A stretch of 64,000 nucleotides of DNA. It comes from Paracoccaceae bacterium (GTDB lineage Bacteria; Pseudomonadota; Alphaproteobacteria; Rhodobacterales; Rhodobacteraceae). The DNA lies in NCBI GenBank assembly GCA_029862205.1, contig JAOTXT010000010.1, positions 17,923-81,922 of the forward strand, written 5' to 3'. This document shows positions 48,851-57,330 of the stretch, piece after piece. The number at the start of each line of letters is the position of its first letter. Within the stretch, counting starts at the first letter, position 1. A model generated the notes under the pieces. That model was not told the origin of the DNA. It saw only the letters and a list, made by a program, of their open reading frames with translations, and did no database searches. The position numbers were made by a program, and so were the translations under genes.

Positions 48851-49881
48851 GGGCGGCCTCCCGTGATCAGGCGCTCGACCGGCGGGACCGGTGGCAGCCC
48901 CAGACGCGCGGGGGCGAGCGCGACAGCAGGCGCCGCAGTGCGCCGGGCGGCGCGCAGCCGGGCCGATCGTGCCCGCGGATTGCGGGCGATCTCAGTGGTG
49001 CCCGGTTCGACCGCCCTGGAGGGTCGTTGATAACGCGGCGCCGGTTCGTCACGGGCGGGTGCATGGCGCGAACCCTGGCCCGCGCGGCCAGAGGCGATCT
49101 GGAAATAACGTTTCACGATCCGGTCCTCGAGTGAATGGAAGGTGACGATCACCAGACGCGCGCCTTCGGGCAGAACCCGCTCGGCCGCCGCCAGGCCCTC
49201 GGCCAATTGGCCAAGCTCGTCGTTGACCGCAATGCGCAGCGCCTGGAAGCTGCGCGTGGCCGGGTGGATCTGGCCCGCGCGCTGGCGCGGCAGGACGCCG
49301 GCGACGGCCTCGGCCAGCGCGCCGGTCCGGACGATGGGACGATCCCGGCGGGCCGCGACGATCGCCCGGGCGATCCGCCGCGCGGCGCGATCCTCGCCAT
49401 AATGAAAGATGACATCGGCCAGGGCGCCCTCGCTGGCCTGGTTGACAAGGTCGGCGGCCGATGGACCGACATCGCCCATCCGCATATCCAGCGGCCCGTC
49501 GCGTTGGATCGAGAAGCCACGCGCGGCCTGGTCGAGCTGCATCGACGAGACGCCGATGTCCAGCACGATCCCGTCGACGGGTCCGGCGCCATGGGCCGCC
49601 GCGATATCGTCGATCCGCGCGAAGGTGCCCTCGACCAGCACCAGCCGGGTGCCGAACTCCCGCGCCATATCGCTGCCGGCGGCGAGCGCTTGGACGTCGC
49701 GGTCGATCGCGATCACCTGGCGGGCACCACCTTCCAGCAGCGCGCGCGTGTAGCCGCCGGCGCCGAAGGTGCCATCAATGAAGACGCCGCCCTCGATCGG
49801 CGCCAGCGCCTCGAGAACCTCTCCGAGCAGAACGGGAATATGCGGCGCAGCGGAAGGGATGGGGTCCCCGGCGCCGCCCAT
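48847..49881 (-). CDS. rsmH: 16S rRNA (cytosine-1402-N4)-methyltransferase RsmH
   Basis: 344 residues. The SAM-binding segment is [16 protein letters not shown] near residue 35, the acidic motif [19 protein letters not shown] near 106 and the late motif [15 protein letters not shown] near 254. It methylates C1402 in the ribosomal P site. The open frame continues into mraZ; ATG at 49881 shares a base with the mraZ stop (TGATG), fixing the start. The C-terminal 60 residues are Arg/Ala/Pro-rich. Confidence 0.96.
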   Translation of the reverse strand: MGGAGDPIPSAAPHIPVLLGEVLEALAPIEGGVFIDGTFGAGGYTRALLEGGARQVIAIDRDVQALAAGSDMAREFGTRLVLVEGTFARIDDIAAAHGAGPVDGIVLDIGVSSMQLDQAARGFSIQRDGPLDMRMGDVGPSAADLVNQASEGALADVIFHYGEDRAARRIARAIVAARRDRPIVRTGALAEAVAGVLPRQRAGQIHPATRSFQALRIAVNDELGQLAEGLAAAERVLPEGARLVIVTFHSLEDRIVKRYFQIASGRAGQGSRHAPARDEPAPRYQRPSRAVEPGTTEIARNPRARSARLRAARRTAAPAVALAPARLGLPPVPPVERLITGGRP

Positions 49882-50342
49882 CAGTGCAGCCCCGCGAGCC
49901 TGATCTTGGGTGCTAGCGCCTGGCTGCGGTCCTTGACCGCCGCCTCGTAGGCATCGCGTTTCTTGGGCTCCCACAGCTGGAAGCTCGAGCCGCGGCCAAC
50001 GAAACGCACCTCGTCGCCAACGCCGATCTGGTCGCGAAGCTCTTTCGACAGCACCATGCGCCCCGCAGGGTCGACTGGGATCTGGCGGGCATCGGTGACG
50101 ATCCTCAGCGCCAGCGCCTCGGTATCCTCATGCGCGAGTTCGAGCGATTCGAACTGCTCGACCACTTTTTCGAAGCCGTGCTGCGACAGGACCACATGGG
50201 AATCTGGGTGGTTCATCTGGGGCAGCACGACCACGTGGCCGGTGTCCAGCCCTTCCAGCACCTTGCGGTAATCCGCAGGCAGCGAGACCCGGCCCTTGCC
50301 GTCCACTTTGTGGGTCGAACTTCCCGTGAAGAACTTCAGCAC
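49881..50342 (-). CDS. mraZ: Transcriptional regulator MraZ
   Basis: 153 residues with two AbrB-like half domains, each carrying the DxxGR motif: [15 protein letters not shown] near residue 13 and [15 protein letters not shown] near 90. MraZ forms a ring-shaped oligomer that binds repeated boxes in its own promoter and represses the dcw operon in E. coli. It starts with GTG and is the first gene of the cluster. MraZ-box-like repeats are seen in the promoter about 320 bases upstream. Confidence 0.95.
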   Translation of the reverse strand: MLKFFTGSSTHKVDGKGRVSLPADYRKVLEGLDTGHVVVLPQMNHPDSHVVLSQHGFEKVVEQFESLELAHEDTEALALRIVTDARQIPVDPAGRMVLSKELRDQIGVGDEVRFVGRGSSFQLWEPKKRDAYEAAVKDRSQALAPKIRLAGLH

Positions 50343-50646
50343 TGTCCCACGCCACCCCGTCCTAGCGTACCCCGTCCTCCGGCGCCCTCGCGTCGCCTTC
50401 CCGGCCCCTCGCCAGTGCCGCCGCGGATCTCGCCCGGGCGGCGGGGCCGGAATGTGTAGGGGCGGACCGGGCTTTCAGCCAATCAGTCCGCCCCCTGTCC
50501 CTCAGTCCGGCTTGACCTTGCCTATGCTGCTCGTTTGTCCGCCGTCCTTGTCACGTCCGTCTGTGCGGCCCTAAGGCCAGTCAGGGGCGCCCGCCGATTG
50601 CCTGTATGAAACTGCCGATTTTCTCGTTTTCGGCGGGCGCCTCTGG
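50343..50646 (-). ncRNA. Structured 5-prime leader of the dcw transcript, UpsM-like candidate
   Basis: About 300 bases separate the promoter from the mraZ start. The RNA would begin with a perfect 12-bp stem (GGCGCCCGCCGA at 50630-50641 read on the minus strand, partner at 50586-50597, 32-base loop). Further on is a 9-bp stem GGGGCGGAC/GTCCGCCCC enclosing GGCT-GAAA-GCC (about 50458-50490). In Rhodobacter sphaeroides the dcw 5-prime UTR gives rise to the sRNA UpsM; homology here is inferred from position only. No T-tract terminator is visible within it. Confidence 0.5.
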
Positions 50647-50652
50647 AATCAG

Positions 50653-50682
50653 TGTATACACTACCACTTTGCACCACTTCAA
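50653..50682 (-). promoter_or_regulatory. mraZ/dcw promoter with overlapping MraZ-box-like repeats
   Basis: On the minus strand, TTGAAG (50682-50677) and TATACA (50658-50653) are separated by 18 bases, a good -35/-10 pair. The spacer contains AAGTGG and AAAGTGG whose GTGG cores start exactly 10 bases apart, like the 10-base-spaced boxes MraZ binds in other bacteria. Two further GTGG copies lie near 50695-50703. AGTGTATACACT (50651-50662) is also a perfect palindrome. Confidence 0.65.
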
Positions 50683-50689
50683 GGGTTTT

Positions 50690-50841
50690 CTCTTCCACTC
50701 CACTCCATTTTATGTTTTACTCTGATTTGCCTGCACGGCCTCTCCCTCCGTGTAGGCTTGCGTACACAGCACAGGTTCCAGGTTTTAAGGAACCATCCAA
50801 CCGGGGCCGGGTGGCATTTTTCCACCCGGCCTTTCTCTTTT
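50690..50841 (+). ncRNA. Candidate small RNA divergent from mraZ
   Basis: The plus strand has no ORF here but ends in a strong intrinsic terminator. Before it lie the stem GGTTCC/GGAACC (50775-50780 and 50789-50795 region) and CTCTCCCTCC, complementary to ribosome binding sites. No clear -35/-10 pair was found, so the 5-prime end is a guess. The neighbouring monooxygenase gene is on the other strand, so the terminator has no plus-strand protein gene to serve. Confidence 0.4.
50805..50841 (+). terminator. Rho-independent terminator
   Basis: Perfect 10-bp stem GGCCGGGTGG / CCACCCGGCC around a CATTTTT loop, followed by TTTCTCTTTT on the plus strand. The minus strand has no T-tract after the stem, so it is directional. 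Confidence 0.88.
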
Positions 50842-51018
50842 CATTTCAGAAGTTTAGACCGGCATGAGCGGATGGGTGGAACAAGTTCCACCCGACGATG
50901 CTGGACCGCCAACGTAGGGTAGATCTTGATCCAACCGGGTTCCGCGGCGGCGCCAGTGGCTCGATAAGCGCCGGATGGGGGTGCGCTCCACCACCGGCCC
51001 GCATCGAAAGATTCGATG
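50842..51018. other. Spacer between two terminators, no gene
   Basis: No coding frame. It contains a perfect inverted repeat GGGTGGAAC-AA-GTTCCACCC (50874-50893), possibly a regulator site or secondary terminator. Confidence 0.6.
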
Positions 51019-51047
51019 AAAAAAATTCCGCGCGGCTGGGGCCGCGC
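51019..51047 (-). terminator. Terminator of the monooxygenase operon
   Basis: On the minus strand a stem GCGCGGC/GCCGCGC with a four-base loop lies directly after the stop codon and is followed, after a few bases, by seven T's. Confidence 0.7.
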
Positions 51048-51051
51048 CGCG

Positions 51052-52674
51052 CTAACCCCGCCGGAACTCCGCGTAGCCGCCGGCGGCGACCGCCTCGCAG
51101 GCCTCCACGTAGCGCGGGAAACCGCCGATATAGGGCATGAAGACCGCGGGCTTCCCGTCGATGTTCTCGCCGGTATACCAGGACGCGCATCCCGAGCGCA
51201 GATGAGCGCCGGCCACTTCCTGATGATGCGCCTGCCAGTCCGACTCGGCATCCGGGCGGACCTCGATCTCGCTCTCGCCCGCATCGCGCAGGCCGCAAAG
51301 GCACTCGGTGATCCATTCGCAATGCTGCTCGATCGAGGGCAGCATGTTGGTGAAGACCGAGGGGCTGCCCGGCCCGGTGACGGTAAATAGGTTCGGAAAG
51401 CCCTCGACCGCCAGCCCCATGAACGAGACCGGCCCCTCGGCCCATTTCTGGGCCAATCGTCGGCCCGCCCTGCCCTGGATGTCGATCCGCATGAGCGCCC
51501 CGGTCATCGCATCGAAGCCGATCGCCAGAACGATGGCGTCCGCTGGGAACGCCTCACCGCCCGCCATCACCGAGTCCCCGGTGATCCGGATCGGCGTCTC
51601 CGACACATCGACCAGGCGCACATGCGGCAGGTTGTAGGTCTTGTAATAGTCCGTATCGACGCAAAGCCGTTTGCAGCCGATGGTGTTGGTGGGACAGAGC
51701 AGATCGGCGATCTTCGGGTCATCGACGATCTCGCGGATCTTCGCGCGCACGAAATCGGCCGCGGTCGCGTTCGCCTGCGGGTCAAACATCAGGTCCGTAT
51801 AGGCAGCGAGGAACCCCAGCCCCCCTTCGGCCCAGCGCCGCTCGTATTCCGCCTTCCGCTCGTCCGGCGGCGTCTTCGTGGCAACCGCATCCGGGTTGAA
51901 GCGGAAGGCGGCGGCGGAGAACGCCTTGCGCTGACGCGCCCGCAAGCCCTCGTAATCGGCCTTGACCCGGGCGGCGTAGTCCGGCTTGAGCGGGTGGTTC
52001 CAGGCCGGCACCGCGTAGTTCGGCGTGCGCTGGAAGACGGTCAGCGCGGCGGCCTGTTTGGCGATCTCGGGGATCGACTGGATGGCGGAAGACCCGGTGC
52101 CGATCACCGCGACCCGCTGGCCGGTGAAATTGACGCCCTCGTGTGGCCAGAGGCTGGTGCGGTAGATCGGGCCCCGGAAGTTATCCTCGCCGTCGAACCG
52201 CGTCTCGTTCGGCGCCGACAGGCAACCGGTCGCCATGATGCAGAAGGGCGCTGTGACCGTCTCGCCCTGCTCGGTGGTCAGGGTCCAGCGCCGCGCCGCC
52301 TCGTCATACGTGGCGGACCGCACCCGCCGTCCAAAGCAGACGTCGCGCCTCAGATCGTGCTTGTCGGCCACATGGTTCGCATAGGCCAGGATCTCTGGTT
52401 GGGGCGCGTAGCGTTCGGACCAGGTCCATTCCTGCTGCAGATCCTTGTCGAACTGGTAGGAGTATTCCATCGACTCGATGTCGCAGCGCGCGCCCGGGTA
52501 GCGGTTCCAATACCAGGTGCCGCCGACGCCCTCGGCGGCCTCGATCGCGACCGCGCTGAAGCCATGCTGGCGCATGAGGTAGAGGAGGTAAAGCCCGGCG
52601 AAGCCCGCGCCGACGATGGCCACGTCCACTTCGGCCGGCACCTCGGCGCGGCCTTTTTCGGGCATGCCGCTCAT
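51052..52674 (-). CDS. Flavin-containing monooxygenase, Baeyer-Villiger type
   Basis: 540 residues with two Rossmann motifs: VDVAIVGAGFAGLYLLYLM near residue 17 for FAD and VAVIGTGSSAIQSIPEIA near 188 for NADPH, plus VGGTWYWNRYPGARCDIES near 50, the class I Baeyer-Villiger signature. The fingerprint FxGxxxHxxxWP reads FRGPIYRTSLWP, with Arg where His is normal. Such enzymes insert oxygen next to a ketone, making esters or lactones. It starts in an ATGA overlap with the SDR gene, which may supply the ketone by oxidising an alcohol. Substrate unknown. Confidence 0.9.
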   Translation of the reverse strand: MSGMPEKGRAEVPAEVDVAIVGAGFAGLYLLYLMRQHGFSAVAIEAAEGVGGTWYWNRYPGARCDIESMEYSYQFDKDLQQEWTWSERYAPQPEILAYANHVADKHDLRRDVCFGRRVRSATYDEAARRWTLTTEQGETVTAPFCIMATGCLSAPNETRFDGEDNFRGPIYRTSLWPHEGVNFTGQRVAVIGTGSSAIQSIPEIAKQAAALTVFQRTPNYAVPAWNHPLKPDYAARVKADYEGLRARQRKAFSAAAFRFNPDAVATKTPPDERKAEYERRWAEGGLGFLAAYTDLMFDPQANATAADFVRAKIREIVDDPKIADLLCPTNTIGCKRLCVDTDYYKTYNLPHVRLVDVSETPIRITGDSVMAGGEAFPADAIVLAIGFDAMTGALMRIDIQGRAGRRLAQKWAEGPVSFMGLAVEGFPNLFTVTGPGSPSVFTNMLPSIEQHCEWITECLCGLRDAGESEIEVRPDAESDWQAHHQEVAGAHLRSGCASWYTGENIDGKPAVFMPYIGGFPRYVEACEAVAAGGYAEFRRG

Positions 52675-53372
52675 GGCATCGAGACGCCGCCATCGACATT
52701 GATGGTCTGGCCGTTGATGTAGCTGGCATCCTCGCTCAGCAGGAACCGGATCACGGTCGCAACCTCGTGCGGCTGGCCGAACCGGCCGAGCGGGTTCTCG
52801 GCGAGGAGCGCCGACCCTCGCTCGCGGATCAGGTCGGCCGGCATCGGCGTTTCGATGATCCCGGGCGCCAGCGCGTTGACGGTGGCGCGCTCGCCCAACC
52901 GCCGCGCCAGCGAGCGGGTCATGCCGACCAGCCCGCCCTTGGCAGCCGAATAGGCGGTGTGGCTGGGCCCGCCCCGGCGGAAGGCAAGTGACGAGATCAG
53001 AACGATCCGGCCCATGCCGCCTTCAGGCAGGCGCGGGATCAGCGCGGTGACGAAGTTATAGGCGTTCTCGAGGTTGTTCTGGATCGTGCGGGTCCAGATT
53101 TCGGGGGTCTCGCCGAGCGCCGGGTCGGGCTCGAAGGTGCCGGCCAGATGGACGAAGCCGTCTATCGGGCCGTCGACCGCGCCCAAGGCCTCGGCGCATT
53201 CGGCAGCGCTGAGCGGCGATCCGGCGACATGTACCGCGCCGCTCTCGCCGGCCAGGTCAGCAATGCCGGACGCCGCCCGGTCGATCAGCAACAGGCGGTC
53301 GCCCTCGAGCAGCGGCACGAGCGCCCGGCCGATACCCCCCGCCGCCCCCGTGATCACCAATGTCCGCGCCAT
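52671..53372 (-). CDS. SDR family oxidoreductase
   Basis: 233 residues. Cofactor motif TGAAGGIGRALVP near residue 8, HLAGTFE near 75 in place of NNAG, catalytic Ser in LISSLAFRRGG near 126 and YSAAKGGLVG near 141; ends with INGQTINVDGG. It is coupled to the downstream Baeyer-Villiger-type monooxygenase gene, suggesting alcohol-to-ketone-to-ester breakdown of a ring or chain substrate. ATG at 53372 gives the family start; TTG two codons earlier is the alternative. Confidence 0.88.
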   Translation of the reverse strand: MARTLVITGAAGGIGRALVPLLEGDRLLLIDRAASGIADLAGESGAVHVAGSPLSAAECAEALGAVDGPIDGFVHLAGTFEPDPALGETPEIWTRTIQNNLENAYNFVTALIPRLPEGGMGRIVLISSLAFRRGGPSHTAYSAAKGGLVGMTRSLARRLGERATVNALAPGIIETPMPADLIRERGSALLAENPLGRFGQPHEVATVIRFLLSEDASYINGQTINVDGGVSMP

Positions 53373-53552
53373 CGCCAACGTGCCTCATTACCTATTGGGC
53401 GAACCTAAAGGCGTGCGTCGATCATGGCCAGACATGAGCGGCATCGGAAGCGCCTGAGTTCAAATTGGTCGGTAGCAAAGAGCCCATTTCGACGTTGCTG
53501 AAGAGTCGTTTTTTTCATAGCGTCTCCGCAAATTACAATGGAGATTCAGTAT

Positions 53553-54542
53553 ATGCGTTTTCGATTGTTCCTGTTCATTGTGGTTGCCCTGTATCCTGTA
53601 CACTTGCAGGCCGCCGGATTTGAGCGAGCCTCACTGCCGTCTACGCCTCCCATCGATATTGGAATCTGGTATCCTTCTTCCTCTCCTGTTCCGGATGCAG
53701 CCAATACGCCGTTTCGTCAGGCACTGGCGATTGATGGCGCAATTGAGGGGAAAGGTTTGCCACTGGTTCTGTTGTCACATGGGAATGGCGGCTGGATGGG
53801 AGGTCATGCGGACACGGCGCTGGCGTTGGCTGAAGCAGGGTATATTGCGGTCGCACCGACTCATCCTGGTGATAATGGAAAGGATGAAAGCGCGTCCCCT
53901 ACGGAATGGCTGGTATCTCGCCCTGCGGACATGTCTGAAGCCATCGACTACATGTTGTCCGACTGGACATATGCGGATCGTATCGATCCCGGCAGGATCG
54001 GCGTCTTCGGCTTTTCGGCAGGCGGCTATACCGCTCTGGTCGCCGCCGGCGCTCTGCCGGATTTTTCTCTGGCTGCGCGGCACTGCGCTGACACGCCGGA
54101 GGAATTCACATGTCGCATCGGAATGTTGGATGACGTTGACCCGGCCAAACTCGAACCGCAACTACGCGCGGTCGCAGATGGTGCCCGAGTCTCTGCGGCG
54201 AGTGTAGCGGCGCCGGGATTTGGCTATAGCTTCGATAGGAAGGCACTGGCTGATGTTACCCTGCCGGTCCAGATTTGGTCCGGCGCCATTGACGACAGCG
54301 TTCCCCATGAAACGAATGGTGCGAACATTGCTGCTAACCTACCGAATACACCGGAAGTTCACGTCGTCGAGAATGCCGGGCATTTTGCCTTTCTTGTCGA
54401 ATGCGACCCGCGTCTGAAGGAAATCAAGCCTAAGATCTGGAATAGGTTGTGCGTGGATGTCGACGGCTTTGATCGGGCCGCATTCCATAAGGCGTTCAAT
54501 CAGAAAATCGTCGAGTTTTTTGATGCAGCACTGATGCAGTGA
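53553..54542 (+). CDS. Secreted alpha/beta hydrolase (dienelactone-hydrolase/PAF-AH-like)
   Basis: 329 residues. A signal peptide (MRFRLFLFIVVALYPVHLQA) is followed by an alpha/beta hydrolase: oxyanion region LVLLSHGNGGWMGGHAD near 73, nucleophile elbow GVFGFSAGGYTALVA near 150, an acid in SGAIDDSVPHE near 250 and the histidine in VVENAGHFAFL near 276. It probably cleaves an ester, lactone or amide in the periplasm. ATG at 53553 has GGAG nine bases upstream. GC content is clearly lower than the neighbours, which suggests recent acquisition beside rnpB. Confidence 0.82.
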   Translation: MRFRLFLFIVVALYPVHLQAAGFERASLPSTPPIDIGIWYPSSSPVPDAANTPFRQALAIDGAIEGKGLPLVLLSHGNGGWMGGHADTALALAEAGYIAVAPTHPGDNGKDESASPTEWLVSRPADMSEAIDYMLSDWTYADRIDPGRIGVFGFSAGGYTALVAAGALPDFSLAARHCADTPEEFTCRIGMLDDVDPAKLEPQLRAVADGARVSAASVAAPGFGYSFDRKALADVTLPVQIWSGAIDDSVPHETNGANIAANLPNTPEVHVVENAGHFAFLVECDPRLKEIKPKIWNRLCVDVDGFDRAAFHKAFNQKIVEFFDAALMQ

Positions 54543-54591
54543 AGGTCCGCTCTGTCCGCACAGCCGACCTCGAAACCGAGACATTGTGAAA

Positions 54592-55008
54592 GCGCGGATG
54601 GCCTGTAAGCCGGGTTCTGTCCCGGCCCCGCCCGAAGGCCAGGCCGGAGATGGCCATTCATCTGGAACCACGGTCGCCCGCGGCCTCGTGCGGTCTACCC
54701 GGATGACGGACCGGAGGTGGTCCAGGGCTGGTGCCCTGTCATCCCTATCTGACCTTGCTCCCGGTGGGGCTTGCCGTGCCACCCCCGTTACCGGGGGCGC
54801 GGTGGGCTCTTACCCCACCCTTTCACCCTTGCCGGGGAGATCCCGGCGGTCTTCTCTCTGTGGCGCTTTCCCTAAGGTTCCGGGCCAGAGTCGCCCCTGC
54901 CTCGTCCCTCGCCGGGCGTTACCCGGCACCGTGCCTCCGTGGAGCCCGGACTTTCCTCACCCCCGCCAGGAAAACCCGGGGGAGGCGCGGCCATCCGGCC
55001 ATCCGCTG
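54592..55008 (-). ncRNA. rnpB: RNase P RNA (bacterial type A)
   Basis: Read on the minus strand the segment shows the RNase P RNA hallmarks: GAGGAAAGTCCGGGCTCC near the 5-prime end, GGTAAGAGCCCACC and ACGGCAAGCCCC in the middle, AGATGAATGGCCA, then ACAGAACCCGGCTTACAG at the 3-prime end. P1 pairs GCGGATGGCC with GGCCATCCGC at the two ends. It is the catalytic RNA that matures tRNA 5-prime ends. Ends are accurate to a few bases. Confidence 0.96.
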
Positions 55009-55038
55009 GTTTTCAGGTAAGGGGCGCGGGCGACCCGG

Positions 55039-55758
55039 TCAAGCCTCGGGCGCACAAGGCCAGTGTTCCGCCAGGCGCTCGAGATGGGTCACGCCGCGCC
55101 CGGTCGGCGCGCTTAGCTCGGCGGGCAGAAAGCGCATCGCATAGGCCTGCCAGACCGCCAGCGTCCCCGCGCACCAATCGCCCGACCGGGTCACTGGATA
55201 GCCGAAGCGCTCGGCCGCCGCCTGGAACCGGGCGGCATCCGGCTCCGCGTCTCCGCCCGGTTCCGGGTCGAGCCAGACCGACAGGCCGCTCAGCGCCAGG
55301 CGGCGCCAGTCGAACTTCTCGCCCGGGTCGCGCTTGCGTCCTGGCGACACGCAGGCATGGCTGACGACGCGCTCGGGAGGAATGGTAAGACGTTGGAGAA
55401 TTCCGGCGAGCAAGCTTTCCAGCGCACGTATCTGCGTCTCCGGAAAGGGCGGATAGCCAAGCTCGTGTCCCGGATTGGCGATCTCGATTCCAATCGACCG
55501 CGAGTTGACATCTGTCACCGCGCCCCAGGCCGCCGCCCCGGCGTGCCAGGCGCGCATCTCCTCGTCGACCAGGCGCCAGACATGGCCGTCCTCGCAGACC
55601 AGGTAGTGCGCGCTGACTTCCGCCCCCGGATCGCAGAGCCGGTCGCGCGCGGCCCCGGCCGTGTCCATGCCTGTATAGTGAAGCACCACCATGTCGGGCC
55701 GCGCACTGTCCCTGCGGGGGCCGAAATTCGGCGATGGATGCGCGTCGATCCCGTCCAT
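55039..55758 (-). CDS. N-acetylmuramoyl-L-alanine amidase (AmpD-like, amidase_2)
   Basis: 239 residues. Zinc ligands of the T7-lysozyme/AmpD fold: His in MVVLHYTGM near 30, His in VVSHACVSPGRKRDPGEKF near 132 and Asp in the same segment; the pattern SHYLVCEDGHVWRLV near 55 is also typical. The protein ends in a peptidoglycan-binding-like region. It cleaves the MurNAc-L-Ala bond for wall recycling. No signal peptide is visible, so it is likely cytosolic. Start chosen at 55758 on family grounds; GTG six codons upstream is possible. Confidence 0.88.
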   Translation of the reverse strand: MDGIDAHPSPNFGPRRDSARPDMVVLHYTGMDTAGAARDRLCDPGAEVSAHYLVCEDGHVWRLVDEEMRAWHAGAAAWGAVTDVNSRSIGIEIANPGHELGYPPFPETQIRALESLLAGILQRLTIPPERVVSHACVSPGRKRDPGEKFDWRRLALSGLSVWLDPEPGGDAEPDAARFQAAAERFGYPVTRSGDWCAGTLAVWQAYAMRFLPAELSAPTGRGVTHLERLAEHWPCAPEA

Positions 55759-55872
55759 GCCCGCAACTTGCGACACAAACCCGGCCAGGAAAACCCCCGC
55801 CGCGGAAGATCGGGAGAAGATCGGGCTTAACGGCGCCGGACCCCGGTGCTACGAAGGCGGCATAACATTTCT

Positions 55873-55880
55873 TTAACCAT
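55873..55880 (+). promoter_or_regulatory. CtrA half-site upstream of wza-like gene
   Basis: TTAACCAT, the common CtrA half-site sequence, lies 19 bases before the start of the export-protein gene. A full CtrA box is seen in the same locus at 60643-60657. Confidence 0.35.
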
Positions 55881-55898
55881 ATTGAGGGAGGGCAAGGT

Positions 55899-57317
55899 AT
55901 GGCGGTTCGGGCAATTTCGGTTGGATGGCTGGCGCTGGCGCTGGCCCCGTTTCTGGGCGCGTGCGGTGTAATCTACACCGCGCCGGATGTGCGTGACGCG
56001 GCGGCAGGCGGCGAGACCTATGCCACCGACTACGATGTCCAGGTGCTGCCGCTGACCTATGAAAGCGCCGCGGCCGCCAATCTGATACCTTATGTCCCGG
56101 CGCGGCTGCCGTTGGCGTTCCAGCCAGGCGCCGGCGCAACCGCGGCCGCTACGCGCGCCGCGGTGCCCGACCTTCCCAGCCCGCCCCCCGCCACCGCGCG
56201 GCCAACGGCGCGGCCCGGATTCGTGCCCGACGAATTCCCTCCCCTGACCGAGCCCGAGCCCTACCGGATCGGGGTCTCGGACGTGCTGCTGCTCTCGGTC
56301 AACGGGACGGCGACGCTGGAGAACCTGCCGGGCCTGATCAGCGCCCAATCCAAGCGCCAGGGCTATATCGTCCAGGATGACGGCGCCATCGCGATCCCCG
56401 ATGCTGGCCGGATCCGTGTCTCCGGCATGACTTTGCAAGATGCGGAGGCCGAGATATTCCAGGCGCTGGTCGCGGCGGGGATCGACCCATCCTTCTCGCT
56501 CGAGATCGCCGAGTTCAAGTCGCAGCGCGTCTCGGTCGGCGGGCTGGTGGCGACACCCAGCCTGCTGCCGATCACGCTAAAGCCGCTCTACCTGCACGAG
56601 GCAGTGCAACTCGCGGGCGGCGCCGTCGCGCCCGATCCCAGCACGACGCGGGTGCAGCTTTTCCGCGACGGCCAGATCTACCAGATCGGGCTCGAGCGGT
56701 TCGAGACCGATCCCGCGACCCGCCGCGTGGCCCTGCGCGACGGCGACAGCATCCATGTGGGCAGCCTCTACCGCGCAGACGAGGCGCGGCGTTATTTCGA
56801 GGAGCAGCTGCAGCTTCGGCAGGAGCAACTGCAGAGCACGAACTTCCAACTCCAGCTCGAGCAGCTTCGCGACCAGCGCGCACGGTTGGCCGACGAGCGC
56901 CTGGCCAGCGAGCGCGCGGTCTTCCGTGAGCGGCTGGAACTGGGCGCGGTCGAGCGGCATTACGCCTACCGGACCGGCGAGGTGCGCCAGCCGGGGCGCG
57001 TCCCCCTGCCCTTCGAGCGCTCGATGAGCTTGGCGGACGTGCTGTTCACCGATAACGGGATCGACATCAAGTTCGCCGATTACGGCGAGATCTACGTGAT
57101 CCGGCCCGAGACCGACCCCTTAAAGGCGGGCGGCCTGACCGCGTTCCACCTGGATGCCGAGAACGCGGCGAACCTTGCGGTCGCGACCCAGTTTCAGATC
57201 CGGCCGAACGACGTGGTCTTCGTCGCCGAGCAGCCGGTCACGAGTTGGAACCGCGTCTTGAGCCAGATCCTGCCGCAGATCTTCCTTAGTGCAACCGACC
57301 GGTTGAACGGACTCTGA
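55899..57317 (+). CDS. Polysaccharide export outer-membrane protein, Wza-like
   Basis: 472 residues. A lipobox (PFLGACG) indicates a lipoprotein. The Poly_export domain begins PYRIGVSDVLLLSVNG near residue 122, followed by DDGAIAIPDAGRIRVSG near 161 and SLBB-type segments near 205 and 365 (HYAYRTGEVRQPGRVPLPF). A coiled-coil region of Glu/Gln/Arg repeats lies around 300-345, an addition compared with classic Wza. It forms the outer-membrane export channel for exopolysaccharide and works with the Wzc-like protein encoded nearby on the other strand. Confidence 0.9.
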   Translation: MAVRAISVGWLALALAPFLGACGVIYTAPDVRDAAAGGETYATDYDVQVLPLTYESAAAANLIPYVPARLPLAFQPGAGATAAATRAAVPDLPSPPPATARPTARPGFVPDEFPPLTEPEPYRIGVSDVLLLSVNGTATLENLPGLISAQSKRQGYIVQDDGAIAIPDAGRIRVSGMTLQDAEAEIFQALVAAGIDPSFSLEIAEFKSQRVSVGGLVATPSLLPITLKPLYLHEAVQLAGGAVAPDPSTTRVQLFRDGQIYQIGLERFETDPATRRVALRDGDSIHVGSLYRADEARRYFEEQLQLRQEQLQSTNFQLQLEQLRDQRARLADERLASERAVFRERLELGAVERHYAYRTGEVRQPGRVPLPFERSMSLADVLFTDNGIDIKFADYGEIYVIRPETDPLKAGGLTAFHLDAENAANLAVATQFQIRPNDVVFVAEQPVTSWNRVLSQILPQIFLSATDRLNGL

Positions 57318-57330
57318 GGCCCAACGCAGA

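Noticed and set aside
54586..55364. Plus-strand open frames across 54586-55364
   Set aside because: They overlap RNase P RNA, which explains the conserved sequence, and the amidase gene on the other strand.
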